Below the pieces are notes generated by a model. That model was not told the DNA's origin. It made no database searches and worked only from the letters and a program-made list of their open reading frames with translations. A DNA stretch of 64,000 bases, taken from Ectobius pallidus (taxonomy: Eukaryota; Arthropoda; Insecta; Blattodea; Ectobiidae). Position 1 is the stretch's first letter. The number at the start of each line of letters is the position of its first letter. Position numbers and translations under genes: made by a program. The stretch covers positions 146,411,265 to 146,475,264 of the forward strand of contig CAXKWD010000005.1 of assembly GCA_964059195.1 (NCBI GenBank), written 5' to 3'. Shown in pieces: positions 1 through 12,100 of this stretch.

Positions 1-810
1 GCGTGAAATCCAGATTTATCCAGGTAAAGCTATAAAACAGAAGACCTTTTAACTTTATCTAAGATTTTTGGGTAATGCAATCTTTACCAGGGTAACTGCA
101 GTCTACTGATTTGTGGGCTTTACCAGTGTTGGCAACCTGCATCAAGCATTTGGTCATCAGGATGCTGTTCCAAGAGTTGATGCAGCTCATGTGTGAACAG
201 ATTTTATTTTGGCTAAATCTCCATGGTTGGGAAAATGGGAGAACAAAAAAACAAAAAACATGTAGACAATCCATGTACTCCACAACAGTCAATTTTTGGA
301 GCGACTTTTAACTATTATCCTGGACCAGCACCACCCCAATATGCCACAATTAACTCAACTTAATCATTACAATACTGTCGGTAGGACTTTAGCACATCAA
401 CTGCTAGTTTGGATCAAAGGAAAATGCTTCTTCATTAAACCCTAGCACATAGACCTTACTGCGATACATTCAAGCATTCCTGCCAACAGTGCAACTGTCT
501 CTTCCCTACCGTATTGAGTACCTGAATTCTGCTAACAAGTAATTCATTGCCACACAAAGTGGACTATCAGTCCCCATCTAACATCAAGTTCTTCACATAA
601 CACATGTGTCATGATAACAGAACACTACCTCATTGCAAAAGCCCATAGAGATGTGAAATATCAGCTCCAATATAAAAGGGAAGGGTGTGGAATGAAAATA
701 CAACTCAATATTTATTTTGATTGATAAGGAAACCAAAGAAAAAAACTTCAAACACAACAACTCCTGGCATTGAGTCTAAGCCTTCCAAATCCAGTTACTC
801 CTGTTACCAC

Positions 811-1329
811 TAGAGCTGGGACAACTAACTGGATAACAGTTAACAGCAAAGACAATTAACTGCATAGAAGATAAAATGGTTTGTTAATTGAACACGTAAT
901 TAACTGGATTTCCTTTAAAATTATCTGGATTTTTATGTTGATTAATCATAGATCTACAGTTAATTCCCACTCTCTGAGTCTATGTACTGTACGCTTCTGT
1001 GTGTTTCTCATGACTTTCATGTGAACAATATTACATACACAGGTGCTGAAAGGAGTCACATGCTTATCCAATCCATAGGACAAAATGTTTTCAACATCCT
1101 TCTTTGTACTGGAACCAATAATTCAGGCTGTACTTACCATCAACTAAACTCTCTTTTGAACAATTAATTGGATAATTTCAAGTATTGGATAGTAAAATTG
1201 GTCAAAATTATGTCATTATTCAGTTATCTGGTTAACTGTCATCCTGTAAATTAGATAAAAGTAATGGTTATTTGAGCAAATACTTGCTCAGTTAACCAAT
1301 TAACTTTTATTCAGATAATCCGAGCTCTA
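811..1329. mobile_element. hAT-like MITE next to the B3GALNT2 stop codon
   Basis: The ends are imperfect inverted repeats beginning TAGAGCTGGGA on the left and TAGAGCTCGGA on the right. Flanking octamers GTTACCAC and GTTTTGAC agree at 5 of 8 bases, a decayed 8-bp duplication. The inside is rich in GTTAAC/AGTTAACTGG words. The right end lies 35 bp past the B3GALNT2 stop. Confidence 0.6.
1306..1311 (-). promoter_or_regulatory. Candidate poly(A) signal of B3GALNT2
   Basis: AATAAA on the minus strand, about 55 nt after the stop codon and inside the hAT-like MITE. No RNA evidence is available. Confidence 0.4.
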
Positions 1330-1364
1330 GTTTTGACATCCAGCATTCTGTTGACTTTGATGTG

Positions 1365-1848
1365 CTAGCATTTGCAGATGTTATTGCACTGTTTGAAAGT
1401 TTTCCATGTATTATACATTTGAGTTACTGACAACTCTGGCCTATTACAGGCATTGGGGTCACATTTATCATCGCATGCCCATGTACAGGAACCAGAATAT
1501 CTTACAGGATTCAGCCCAGCCAGCCAGATTCCTAAAGAAACATCTTCCCCTTGAAAATCTTTGTACAGAAAATCATAAGCATCATGACCAAGGAACTGAA
1601 CTAGTTCTCTGCTCAGTATATATCCAGCACCACATGGAAATGGAGGATAAGTTGTTGAACGGTATATATCCTCACGCCACTTCCCAAATGCCTGCACAAC
1701 CCATCCTTCACGGAATGAGCTCCACCAATGCAATTGTTGCTGGTTCTCTTTCTGGAAGTCTTTTAAATTACTTGTCACTTTTGCAATGTTGACGAAAGTA
1801 TCGTCATCTGTTTTCATCAGATATGTAAAATTCAGATTGCTATGAGCC
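1365..1848 (-). CDS. B3GALNT2: B3GALNT2 exon 5 (catalytic core and C-terminus)
   Basis: It starts after TTCCACAG and ends with a TAG stop at 1365-1367. It carries [19 protein letters not shown] and a Cys-rich tail. The apparent Met upstream at 1898 lies in the intron. Confidence 0.92.
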
Positions 1849-4800
1849 CTGTGGAATAAAAAAATTGCATCTTCTAAGTGATCTGAAAATGTATGCATTA
1901 TAAAAAGCCTTGTCTAACATAAATGATCTATTACTTTTTTGCACATATAAGAATCACTTTTTAAGGTAAAAAATTAGCAATCTTATCAGGATGCGTCTTA
2001 CACACAGTTTTTAATTCTTTTTTGCTCTTTTGAAATCTGCAAAATTCTCTGTCTCACAATTTATAATCACTCAGGCCTGTATTACAAAAATTGATATAAT
2101 GTAACCCAAAAAGTGAACAAATTTTTGGCAGGCCATGTTTTGAAAGCTTTTGTATGGAGACTCCTTTAGATTTTGTTCCCATCTTCAGCAGTGTTATCTA
2201 TTGCCAAATCCTGCTAAAGATCTGATGGAATTTAATGAATCTTTTAATCAAACTGTCCTCTAAAAAATCATTGATCTACTTTCAAATTTCTACTTTCACT
2301 CAAACTTCTTTTGGTTAACAATTTTGCTTCCTTACACATGTAATTACCATTTGCCCAAAAAAGAGTCTGAATTCAGCTGAATTTAGCTAAGGGATAATTA
2401 AGCCCTTGAAACATGTGCTACCAATTATTTAGTGTACGTGACTCAAGAAAAAATGGTGTGTAAAAGTCAAGTAATAATAAATTAGTAATAAACTGTCATA
2501 GACTTTTATAATTGAATGGACTGATTTATACTATTTTACATAAAACAAATCCATTTATTTTAGTAACATGCATCATCTCTTCCTTTCAGGTAATTCCGCT
2601 GCCTTCCCAATTTACAAGGATATATTGCAATAACAACCTTGGTGAGTTTAAAAATTATGTAGGCTACTTTTTGGCTAGGATTATCTTCTATATATAAAAA
2701 CACTAGAGACTGCTTTACATGACATGACATAACATGACGTTGCAGTGCTCTGGAAAAGTGATCTTTCTATACTCATAGTTCTTGAACAGATAACTGATCT
2801 TTAGTTTAGATGACTTCCTAGTCTGAGCTGAATTGCCTACAGAATTGATTTCTACTTTGGTGTTTGCCAATTCTTATGTAACACGGCTAAAAATTCAAAA
2901 AATGTTTGAATATGAAGAATAAAAACAATGTTAAATTTGGCCTGAAAACTTCAACAAGCTTTAGTGGTTCAAACAGCGATGACTATACAACCAAATTCAT
3001 ATGTGCCTTATTTTCAGTTTACATTTAATCTTATTCTTTTTCTTGTTTGCGAACCCTGGTGATCTCATAAGGGGATATTATCAACAGATTTATTTATTTA
3101 ACTGCTTTGATACAACCACACTATTTGAAAAATGTCATCAGTATAACAAGGGAAGAGAAAAGAAGAAGGAAATTTCAATTCATCAATCACAAAACTAAAA
3201 TATCACAGTCATAGTTGAGAGAAAAGCGATAAGAATTGAAATAGAAATACATAATAGAGTTTTCAGCACTATGGGTATGCATCAAGAAAGACACAGGTCA
3301 GGTATTTAATTTATAGATGAGGAATGGAGGGATTAAATTCTATTACTATATATTTATTGTTTATAATTTTGGAATGGAGATACTTACCACCTGAAGAAAT
3401 GTAGTACTTTCCTAGGTAAGTTCCTGTACACATCAATTATATTTACAAACAAAATGTCTTTGTAGAGACTAGATTCTTCAATAAGTTTTCCCTTTATTAT
3501 TTCCACTTTGTTCTGCCAGTTTTCCTTTCTTTGAGGTTCCTGTGCCAGATGTTTCTGTAGTCCTTCCCTATCTGAAACACAAATAGGACTACATTATGAT
3601 GGAAATTTTATTATTCTTATAAATATTTCTCTTATAGTCACATTAGAATGCTTGGGAGAAATATTCAAATGCTTATGCGACCCAGAGATTAATTAGCACT
3701 GCTGATTTCAGATCTTAAGATGTTGCGTTAATCCCAAGAACCTCCTGTTTCAATTGAGGAACTACCTTTCAATCAACAAGCAGCTAGAGAAAAATTATAC
3801 TAATTGACCATGGAAGCCTCAATGAGCTAGCCCAACCTTGCTATCTATCAGTGAAGTTAAAGAGAGAGGTAGAGGATGCAGTTTTGTGACAAATTCTTGA
3901 GAAGTTGAAATACACAATGGAAAGAAACTCCTATGCTCTTAAACTCCTTTGTAATCTTTTTCCCATGCATCATACTCCATTTGTTGCTTTACACTCGATT
4001 ATGGACTTGTATTTTGTCAAAAACTCATTAATTGGTCCTGCTTTGGTCATAAACTTGTTAATTAACAGAGACAAGTATAGAAAAGTTTGTACCTTGATTT
4101 CTCTTTTTACTATAATCCAATCTCGCAGTCTGTGCAAAAAAAAAATGTTAAAATAGTATTAGTTAACCCTCTGCTGAAAAGCATGGTAAAACACATGAAT
4201 TGTAAGTTTTTAGTATGAAGTTAAAAATCCTAGGGTTAGTGTCGATGAAAATGCAGTATGCAGTTACTGCTGATGTAGTTCTCTTCTTCACTGGATGTGG
4301 TATCAGGGTCCACGAAGTTCAAACACAACAATGTTTTTTTTCAGATTTATGAGGTCTTCCAAGAGTAGATCTTATTGTGAAAGCCATGAAGCCCAAGCTT
4401 CTTCATGAAATTTCTAAATGTCTAAATGTGAAATTTGTCCCCATCCAATCTCTATACACAATTGCATCTGTCACATAAAACTCAGCAGTGGATTTAGCAG
4501 CAGGGATTTTTGGTGTACTTCCACATAGTCAACAAATTGAACGTTGCACTATTTTTTTTTAAATGATCCCATACAGTCTCCTTGTAAATTAATACTAATT
4601 TATGTTACAGTAGTACAATGGACAAAATTCAAGAACATAATAAATGCTTACCATGAATACTGAAGCTCAAGGACACAGGAACACAAGAACCTGAATGAAA
4701 AGCCACAGGTTTTTCTTTTATATCCTCGATAAGCTGCTGAAAGGTGATCAGTCCACTACCATTATTCCAAAGCATACTGCATCCAAACTCAGATATAAGA

Positions 4801-7800
4801 TTCTCCTCGACAATAAGCATCCCCTCAAAACCTCTTGGTAGCAAGTAAGGTTCCACAGGTTTGGAAATAGTTTCCTTATTGCTGTTGTAAAAGCTAGCCG
4901 ATACAATCTTTTCTCTGACGCTAGTACCAGTATTATATAAACTCACTCTTATAAGATTATTTGCACTACTTGAGACATACTGTGAGTGCAACTTGAATCC
5001 ATGTAGTATGATAGGGTGTAACACATGAAATGTGAAGCCAGCATACATATTTATTTTTTTGACTCCATGGGTTAATTCACCAATAGACATCCGGGAAGTA
5101 TCCCTTATATCTGAAAGAGGACATAACCAATACTTTAACATTAGATTATCCTTACAGAATGCAGTACTTTACCTAGATATATCCATGCAACCAGTGGTGC
5201 CAACTTATATGGGTCCGTGGAGCTTAAGCCCCCCTAATACTTTGTTGTGTACGTAATTATTTATTGCCACTACTAGAAATCGTGTTTCATTGTTGAACCG
5301 CTGTAAGCGAAAACCAGGCTATTATTGACATACATACTACGATTTCCTCTTGTTTCAATTCACTCACAATCATTTGAAATGTTTCTTGCTTCATTAAATT
5401 TTTACATCTGTCAATGCAGTTTCCACAGCCACCAAATAAATATATTTTGATGCTTTGTAAAGTCTAAAGACATTTTTAGTTTTTGCATTCAGAAAAAACT
5501 TAATCACATCGCTGTTCTGAATATGTATAAGGGTAGCATGTAAAAGTTAGATTTAGAATTGAGATGATGCTTGTGATTTACAGAATCATAGGAAGGACAA
5601 TGGACAATTAATGGACAAGGCATTTGTGACATGAGACAAGAATATGGAGTACAAGACAATGGTGAATGGTTAAAAAATAAAGTTAAAGTAAAAGGAACAT
5701 ATAAAAAGAATGAATTAAGAAAGATTGGTTAAATCAACAAGGGACAGTAAACTGGAGCTCAGTCGTCCATGAAAAGATGCTATGATTAGGTAGAGCAGGC
5801 TACTGGAAAGGAAAAAAGAAGAAGAAATGAAAAAAAAATGATGAATTTATTGGGTTATCTCTAATCAGAAGTAACATAGACCTATTTTGCAACACGCCAT
5901 GCTACATAATATTAAGTCCATGTGTGATTTTAGTTTTTTTCAATTTATTTTATTTTATTTTAGTAATTTACTTACCTAAAACCCAAATTTAAAAACTGTT
6001 ATAGACTCTTAATAGTAATGTAAACAATTTCCGTTACCTAAACTACACAACACTTTCTTGGCTACTGAATTACAAAGTGTGATTGTTTCTATATTTATCC
6101 ATAATCATATCGATATTACATAGGCCTCAATCCATTTCAAGAATCAAATAAGGGGTGGAAGTATGAAAACTTTAAAATCTTTGAGCCAATCCAATGTTTA
6201 AAAAAATTGGCTTCCATATCAACATGGACAAAACAGTCCAAATGACATTTAGGAAGGGAGGAAGAGCGTCTGCAACAGATAACCTGACGATGTATGGTAA
6301 ACCTATCAAAGTTGTGAAGGAAACAAACTAGGCTATCTAGGAGTCACGCAACAGACCACGGCCTCATCTTTCAGCCACCACATCCAGGAGAAAACAGCAG
6401 CAGCAATAAGAGCTATGTACAGCATGAAGGACCCACATAGATTGTCACTAACAACAGCCATGCTACTCTTCAAAACTGTAATAACACCAGTAATAACCTA
6501 TGGCATTAATATAATCTGGAATAAACTAACCTTCAGTGACCTACAAAGAATAGAAAAAGTAAAGGCAAGATTTCTGAAATATATTATGAGAATCGGAAGA
6601 AATGCCCCTTCACGATTAGCGTATGAACTAGCCGGGGAGACGTTCTATATAGAAGATATCAGACTGCAAATGCTACTACCAACTACTGGACCATACAGAA
6701 AACTCATGGAAGCAAGGGAAAATAAGAGGAAGCAGATAAATCAGGAATTCTACGGCACGGGCGCTATGGTGGACAAGAATTGGCGCAAAGAAAATCAGGA
6801 CCAAAGACATGTAATCACAAGATACGCTGTGCACGGCTTCCATTTCAAAATATGTCAAACCAAAAGTTACCACGAACCTAGTGAACAGTGTGTCTGTAAA
6901 TTGTGTAATATGCGATGTGAACAATATCACTTATTAAGATGTTCTAAGAATACAAGATCGTTGAATGATATTAGCAAAGACTAAAGAAAAAATGAAACTC
7001 AACAACTAATGCCCACTCGGGCGAACCTCTTAACTATTATTATAGTTAATTGGGAAAAAAAATTGGCACACTGTATGCAACATAAAAAACTAATCATCTC
7101 TATTATAAGTAAATCTTGAATCCAAGCAATTTCCATCCAAATATTCCCCCAGCCTGCCACTACTTTTTATACGGTAGCAGTTTCCTTTTCCAAATTTATC
7201 TAAAAACTATTAACAAACTTAATGGTGCAGTTCCACTTTTTTAAAAATCTCGTAAATTCCCATTTCCTGTTCTTTTCTCACACAGACTTTTTTACCCTCT
7301 ATCTATACAGAAGACATTTTGGAGCGAGCTGCAGTAGCCTTGAAAAAGACCACGGCAAGATGGTCGAAACAACGGCAGACTTCTTAAATATGATGCGGCA
7401 CATACCCAGAAGCCAAGAAGATTTTATTACAATAATTAATATTGCTGTCCAGCACAAATTATGTAGTCTAATAATTGAATTTAGCCTATATGTAGCCTAA
7501 TATCTACTTGAAAATTCTTATGTTGAATTGAAAAATGAAGAAGAAAAAAGAGTGAATGAGTGAGGTAGGATAAGAAGAAAAAGAATAAACTAGAGTGCAT
7601 AAGAGAAAAATGAGGGAGCACAAATATGCATCAAATATTAATTGATCCTTTTACCTACTTTTACAAACAGTCCTAAGTCTCCTTCTTCACAGACATAACT
7701 TAAACCATAAGTGGATTAGGTAAGGAAGATATCAAAACATAGTAGGCCTACTCTACCTAGAATTAACAGCTTCAGTAAGTTCTTACCCACAGTCCAATGC

Positions 7801-8328
7801 TCACAAGACTGCTGGCTTATTCTGTCTTGATGAGGAACATCACAGACTGTCTCACCAATTATAAAATAACCTTTTACATTGTGCTGATCGCTAAGTGATA
7901 ACCATGTATTCCTTATGCTTTGCCTAGCTTCAAAATTTTGTTGAGCAGACATGATCCCAATTACAAGAAGGGACTCGTTCCTTTCTGGTCCAGCATCTGA
8001 AACAACATTCAGTATTGAGAGGTGTTCAGGAGAGAACAGAAATATACATATACATACAGTATGCAAAAATATGAGGGATGGGTTTTCATTCACACTGGAC
8101 CAAAAACCAATCAAATGCACATTTGAACAACGCCGATCAAACAAGACAAGACATTCACTCAATACCTCAGAACAAAGTTGGGTAAACCCTACTTCACCCT
8201 CTCAGCATGCTTTACACTGCAGACAACTAGCTTGCATTTTAATCACCTTTCGTTAACTTGAAAGTGGTCTGCGTTGAAAGATAGGATAATAAACCAACAA
8301 CGAGGCCTAAAATAATATATTTCAACAT
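1365..8328 (-). CDS. B3GALNT2: B3GALNT2-like beta-1,3-N-acetylgalactosaminyltransferase, 5 coding exons, 472 aa
   Basis: Exons in transcript order are 8328-8247, 7996-7787, 5110-4652, 3571-3388 and 1848-1365. All junctions are GT-AG, the phases agree, and the total is 473 codons with the stop. Residues 1-27 form a short type II signal anchor (hydrophobic about 4-17). The GT31 domain shows the start block SIRNTW, the metal-binding TDDD (Asp326-328), CGAGY (384-388) and QGEDVSLG (411-418), and a Cys-rich C-terminus. The long central insert in exon 3 and the order of blocks match vertebrate B3GALNT2 (about 500 aa) better than other GT31 enzymes. Known role: transfer of GalNAc in beta-1,3 linkage to GlcNAc, in the ER, on O-mannosyl glycans of alpha-dystroglycan. 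Substrate use in this species is inferred. It shares a 652-bp head-to-head intergenic region with DPAGT1. Confidence 0.88.
3388..3571 (-). CDS. B3GALNT2: B3GALNT2 exon 4
   Basis: Acceptor TTTCAG, donor GTAAGT, 184 nt. It encodes [20 protein letters not shown] followed by [10 protein letters not shown], the GT31 block before the DxD motif; the Trp codon is split with exon 5. Confidence 0.85.
4652..5110 (-). CDS. B3GALNT2: B3GALNT2 exon 3
   Basis: Acceptor TTTCAG, donor GTAAGC, 459 nt, phase 1 at both ends. It encodes the galectin-like insert region of B3GALNT2 ([20 protein letters not shown] corresponds to the human segment with QFILPESFEGTIV). Confidence 0.85.
5188..5260. mobile_element. Possible hAT end (fragment)
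   Basis: The sequence CAGTGGTGCCAACTTATATG resembles the CAGTGG-type ends of hAT elements. No matching partner end was found, so this may be a truncated copy. Confidence 0.3.
6200..7015 (+). pseudogene. LINE fragment, C-terminal part of reverse transcriptase ORF
   Basis: An open stretch at 6415-6984 encodes 189 residues: [45 protein letters not shown] and a C-terminal [18 protein letters not shown] zinc-knuckle-like motif. The region just upstream continues the reading with frame breaks. It is a relative of the copy at 61215-62312, which has the same order of blocks. It lies in B3GALNT2 intron 2 on the opposite strand. Confidence 0.75.
7335..7385 (+). ncRNA. Hammerhead-like motif of Penelope type (degenerate)
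   Basis: TTGAAAA (7340-7346) is followed by a GACCA/TGGTC stem and GAAAC (7366-7370). The layout is that of the hammerhead core of Penelope-like elements, but the first core box differs from CTGATGA, so cleavage is unlikely. Confidence 0.35.
7787..7996 (-). CDS. B3GALNT2: B3GALNT2 exon 2
   Basis: Acceptor TTTCAG, donor GTAAGA. It encodes the start of the GT31 domain, with [25 protein letters not shown] and the segment KGYFIIGE. Length 210 nt, phase 1 at both ends. Confidence 0.88.
8247..8328 (-). CDS. B3GALNT2: B3GALNT2 exon 1 (signal anchor)
   Basis: It encodes [17 protein letters not shown] and ten more residues and ends in phase 1 at a GTGATT donor. It was found by looking upstream of exon 2 for an ATG, a membrane segment and a matching phase; exon 2 then continues with an Asp codon split over the junction. 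It is too short to show as a long ORF. The donor is not a strong match, so this exon is less certain than the others. Confidence 0.72.
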
Positions 8329-8980
8329 AACCTTACTAATGGACTACCGCCTAATGTTATATTACATAAATTCCCGATTACTTTTCGCACTTATATTTTT
8401 TATTTCATGCGATTATACTATACTTTAATAGTATATCTTCTGCGGCTTGTTATTATACATTTACAGGAACTTGTAGGTTTTAAGAATTAGGTTAGGTTTT
8501 CATTTTGTCTTTAATCGCCATGTTAGAAATTGCAACTTTCAGAAATGCAGCCAACAGAAGAAAAATCTCATATGAATGAATACTGAATATCTGAATTAAT
8601 AATTAATATCTGAATGAATGTGTTCCAACAATTAGGATGCACTCTTATTTAAAAATCTGCAGAGCTACACAATATTTATTAATAATATAAATTCAGTGAG
8701 CATGTTTCTTAAAATCATACTTCGTACACAGTGGTATAGTTGGTGCTCTGTTCGATAGTGTAGCCAACAGCAAGAACGAAAAGCAAGTTCGCCAATAGTC
8801 ATCTGTAATGTTCAACGTTATGGTGTTGTGTTCGTTTCGTGATGTAACCAATTTGTAACATGCTGGCACACCGGGAAAATAGGTGGTGTACTTTAATACA
8901 TGACGTGTAAAATAAACGTGTTCCTGAAATGATACGTTGACATGTCTGTATTGTCTACATTCAAATCGTGATTGTTAATT
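8329..8980. promoter_or_regulatory. Shared head-to-head intergenic region of B3GALNT2 and DPAGT1
   Basis: The two start codons lie 652 bp apart and point away from each other, so both 5'UTRs and promoters must sit here unless an upstream noncoding exon exists. No clear TATA box or CpG-rich core was picked out by eye. A bidirectional promoter is an inference from the spacing. Confidence 0.6.
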
Positions 8981-9123
8981 ATGTGGTTCCCTATAATAGT
9001 GAACACTGGAGTGTCAGTGGTGGCTTATTTAGTCACCATAAGACTTATTCCAAAATTTAAGGATATGTTTATCAAAGCTAATTTGTTTGGCATCGACATG
9101 AGTAAAAGCAGGAAGGAAAAAAT
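8981..9123 (+). CDS. DPAGT1: DPAGT1 exon 1
   Basis: It starts [19 protein letters not shown] and covers the first membrane helix. Donor GTAAGT; the Ile codon of IPEALGV is split with exon 2. Confidence 0.93.
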
Positions 9124-12100
9124 GTAAGTGTATCTCCCTAAACATTTTTAGTCTCAGTCTGAAGCAAAACTTGCATTTCATCATAGGATCTCATGACATT
9201 TGATTGTTTTTGTTTGTTCCAGACCCGAAGCCCTAGGTGTTGTGACAGGATGCATTTTCTTAATAACAATGTTCTTCTTCATTCCTATACCATTCAGTCA
9301 GTATATAATGAAGAACACTACCTTCCCACATGATGAGGTAAGAAGATCCGTAAGAATTTTTCTATCTTAATTATTAAATATATAAGTCAGCGGAGAGTGG
9401 AAGGAGAGTCAGAGTGCGGCAAGTATTTGGTTTTCACCATAAGGCTTCTTAGGCAGCTTCTTATTCTTGTTTATGGCAAGCTGAAGATCTCAGACCGGAC
9501 CAGATCAGATCTCTGATTCCGTCTGAGTCTGGTTTCTTAGGGCTTCTTCCACTGATGGCAATTTTTCATAGTAATAGTTATGACATGTATCCTAACACAG
9601 AACACAATTGTATGAAATTCTCAAAATATTCTTCGAACTTTCCATGTAGCAAGTTAACATGAACATACTGACTAATTCAGTTCGAATGGAATCTGAAAGT
9701 AAATGTACCAGTAAGAAATACGTAGATTTAGTTTCCTTCGTTATGCACTCCACACACTTTAGCTCCACTCTACACAGGGCCTACCAACTTTTGATTCTAG
9801 GTTTTTTCCTCATTAATTTTTAGGTGTCTGTTTAATGTTTGCTGACGACACCACTATTATAACTCCAACCACAATCCAACACTGGGAACAGACCTTAGAA
9901 GAAACACTACATATAGCTACAAACACCTGCACATCATTAGATCTACTCATCAACAAAGAAAAAACAATTAACATAAATTTTGCAGCCACAAAAATAGCTT
10001 TTAATACCTTAAATGAAACACCAGACATTTCAACCACAACTTCTACAAAGTTCCTGGGCATAATAATTGATCAAAATCTAAGCTGGCAACCCCACATAGA
10101 AACTCTACAAAAAAAACTATCTGTAGCCTTATACGCACTCAGAAGAATTAGAAATATAACAGATAAAAATACTGCAAAAATTGCTTATTACGCCCTTTTT
10201 GAAAGTCATCTGAGATATGGCATAATAGCTTGGGGTGCAGCATCAGAAACCATGATACTGAAGATACTCATACTACAAAAAAAGGCACTCAGAATCATTG
10301 AAACATCACATCCTCAAGAGCACTGCAAGCCACTCTTCACAACAAATAGTATTCTTACCGTGACTTCACTCTACATCCTAGAAACTTTAAAATTACTAAA
10401 ACAAAATCCACCAAAAAAAAGAACAGGCTGTCACAAATATAACTTAAGAAATACCGAAACAGACTACAATCTACATCAACACAGGTTATCAAAAACTAGC
10501 AAAATACCACTAATAATGGGCACAAAACTCTATAATGTGTTGCCAAGACATCTGAAAACTATAAATAGCAATACAATTTTCATCACTAAACTTAGAAAAT
10601 ACCTACTTTTAAAGGCTTATTACTCCATAACAGAATTCTTCAATGACCACAATGCTATACAATAAAATCTACATAAATACAAGAAAATTCACTACAGGAT
10701 AAACTAAATTATAAAAATTGACAATTCCCTAGTCTTAATGACTATGGTGAAGAAAGAGAATGGAATGGAATGGAATGGAATGGTGATTTTCCTCCATTCC
10801 ACTCATTCCATTCCATTTCATTTCTTCGCCGTAGTCATAGAGACTAGGGAATTGTCAACCATTTTTCCAACTGTGGTAGAGCTTTTTGCAGTTTTTCTTT
10901 GCTTGATGACCCCAGCACCATATCGTCTGCATACATTGCAAGGATGACTTCTGAAGTATTCTTTAGTATTTCGGTGACATATGCTGTACTTGTATTAAAC
11001 AATATGGGGCTTGATGGGTCGCCTTGCAGCATACCTTTTGTTTGTCTTATATAATTGGATAAGGTGATACCATCGTCAATTTCAACTAAGTTGTACCTAG
11101 AATGTTTTCTATAATCATGATTAGGGGATGGGTTTCGCTGATCATGTCTTTGAGTTTATTTATTAAATTTTCTCTATTTATGAGGTCAAATACCTTTTGA
11201 AATCCACGAAAACTGCATAGAACTTTTCTCCAGGTCTTCTTAGGGATTCTTCTACTTCTCCCATTAAGTATCTTACCGCATCTAGAGTGCTCTTTTCTCA
11301 TGTGAATCCGAATTGACATTCGGGTATGTCTGCTACTGCTTCTAACCTGCTTGTTATGATCTTCATGAAGATCTTAAATACGTTGTCTTCCAGGGCAATT
11401 CCCTTATATGAATTGGGGTCATTTACTTCTTTTCCTTTATACATTGTTTTGATTTTTTACTTTCTCCAGCCCTCTGGTATTGTGCCAGACTACACAAGCA
11501 TGTTAAATAAACTGTTTTGTGATGATTTGCGGGCATACTCATGGCTACTTGAGACATACATGGTTTGTTCTTGTTTCGGAGGAAACTGACATTTTGTTTG
11601 CAATTGTTTGTCCATTTATGATTACAAAAGAAATTTGCATATTAATTAATTACCACCGCTTTGCAGTGAAAAGGTTAATTCCATGCTTTTGTTTAGTAAT
11701 TTACAAATGTAGGCTCTTGTACAGTGCTGTAGATGTATGTGGTGCCATCTGGCAGGAGTTGAGTTGTGATGATGAAGAAATTGTGAGTGTATTTTTATGT
11801 AATAAATAGATCTAAATAATGTGTTTTTTTCCTGCAGTTTGTGGAGTTTGTATCAGCATTATTGTCCATCTGCTGTATGCTGCTACTTGGCTTTGCAGAT
11901 GATGTACTCGATTTACGATGGCGCCACAAGTTGCTGTTGCCTACAATTGCATCTCTGCCTCTGCTTATGGTGTATTACGTGACATTTAACTCTACAACAA
12001 TTATAGTTCCTAAACCTTTTAGGCCTTGGTTTGGATTTTCAGTTAATTTGGGTAAGTAAGGCATAGCGCAGCACACTGAAAAATATCTGACCAGTATTAA

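Noticed and set aside
982..1167. 61-aa ORF inside the first MITE
   Set aside because: No motif; it is a chance ORF in a short non-autonomous element.
1406..1792. 128-aa ORF on the plus strand
   Set aside because: It is the antisense shadow of B3GALNT2 exon 5.
1849..1898. In-frame Met upstream of B3GALNT2 exon 5
   Set aside because: The splice acceptor after TTCCACAG gives the conserved FFRW junction; the sequence before it is intron.
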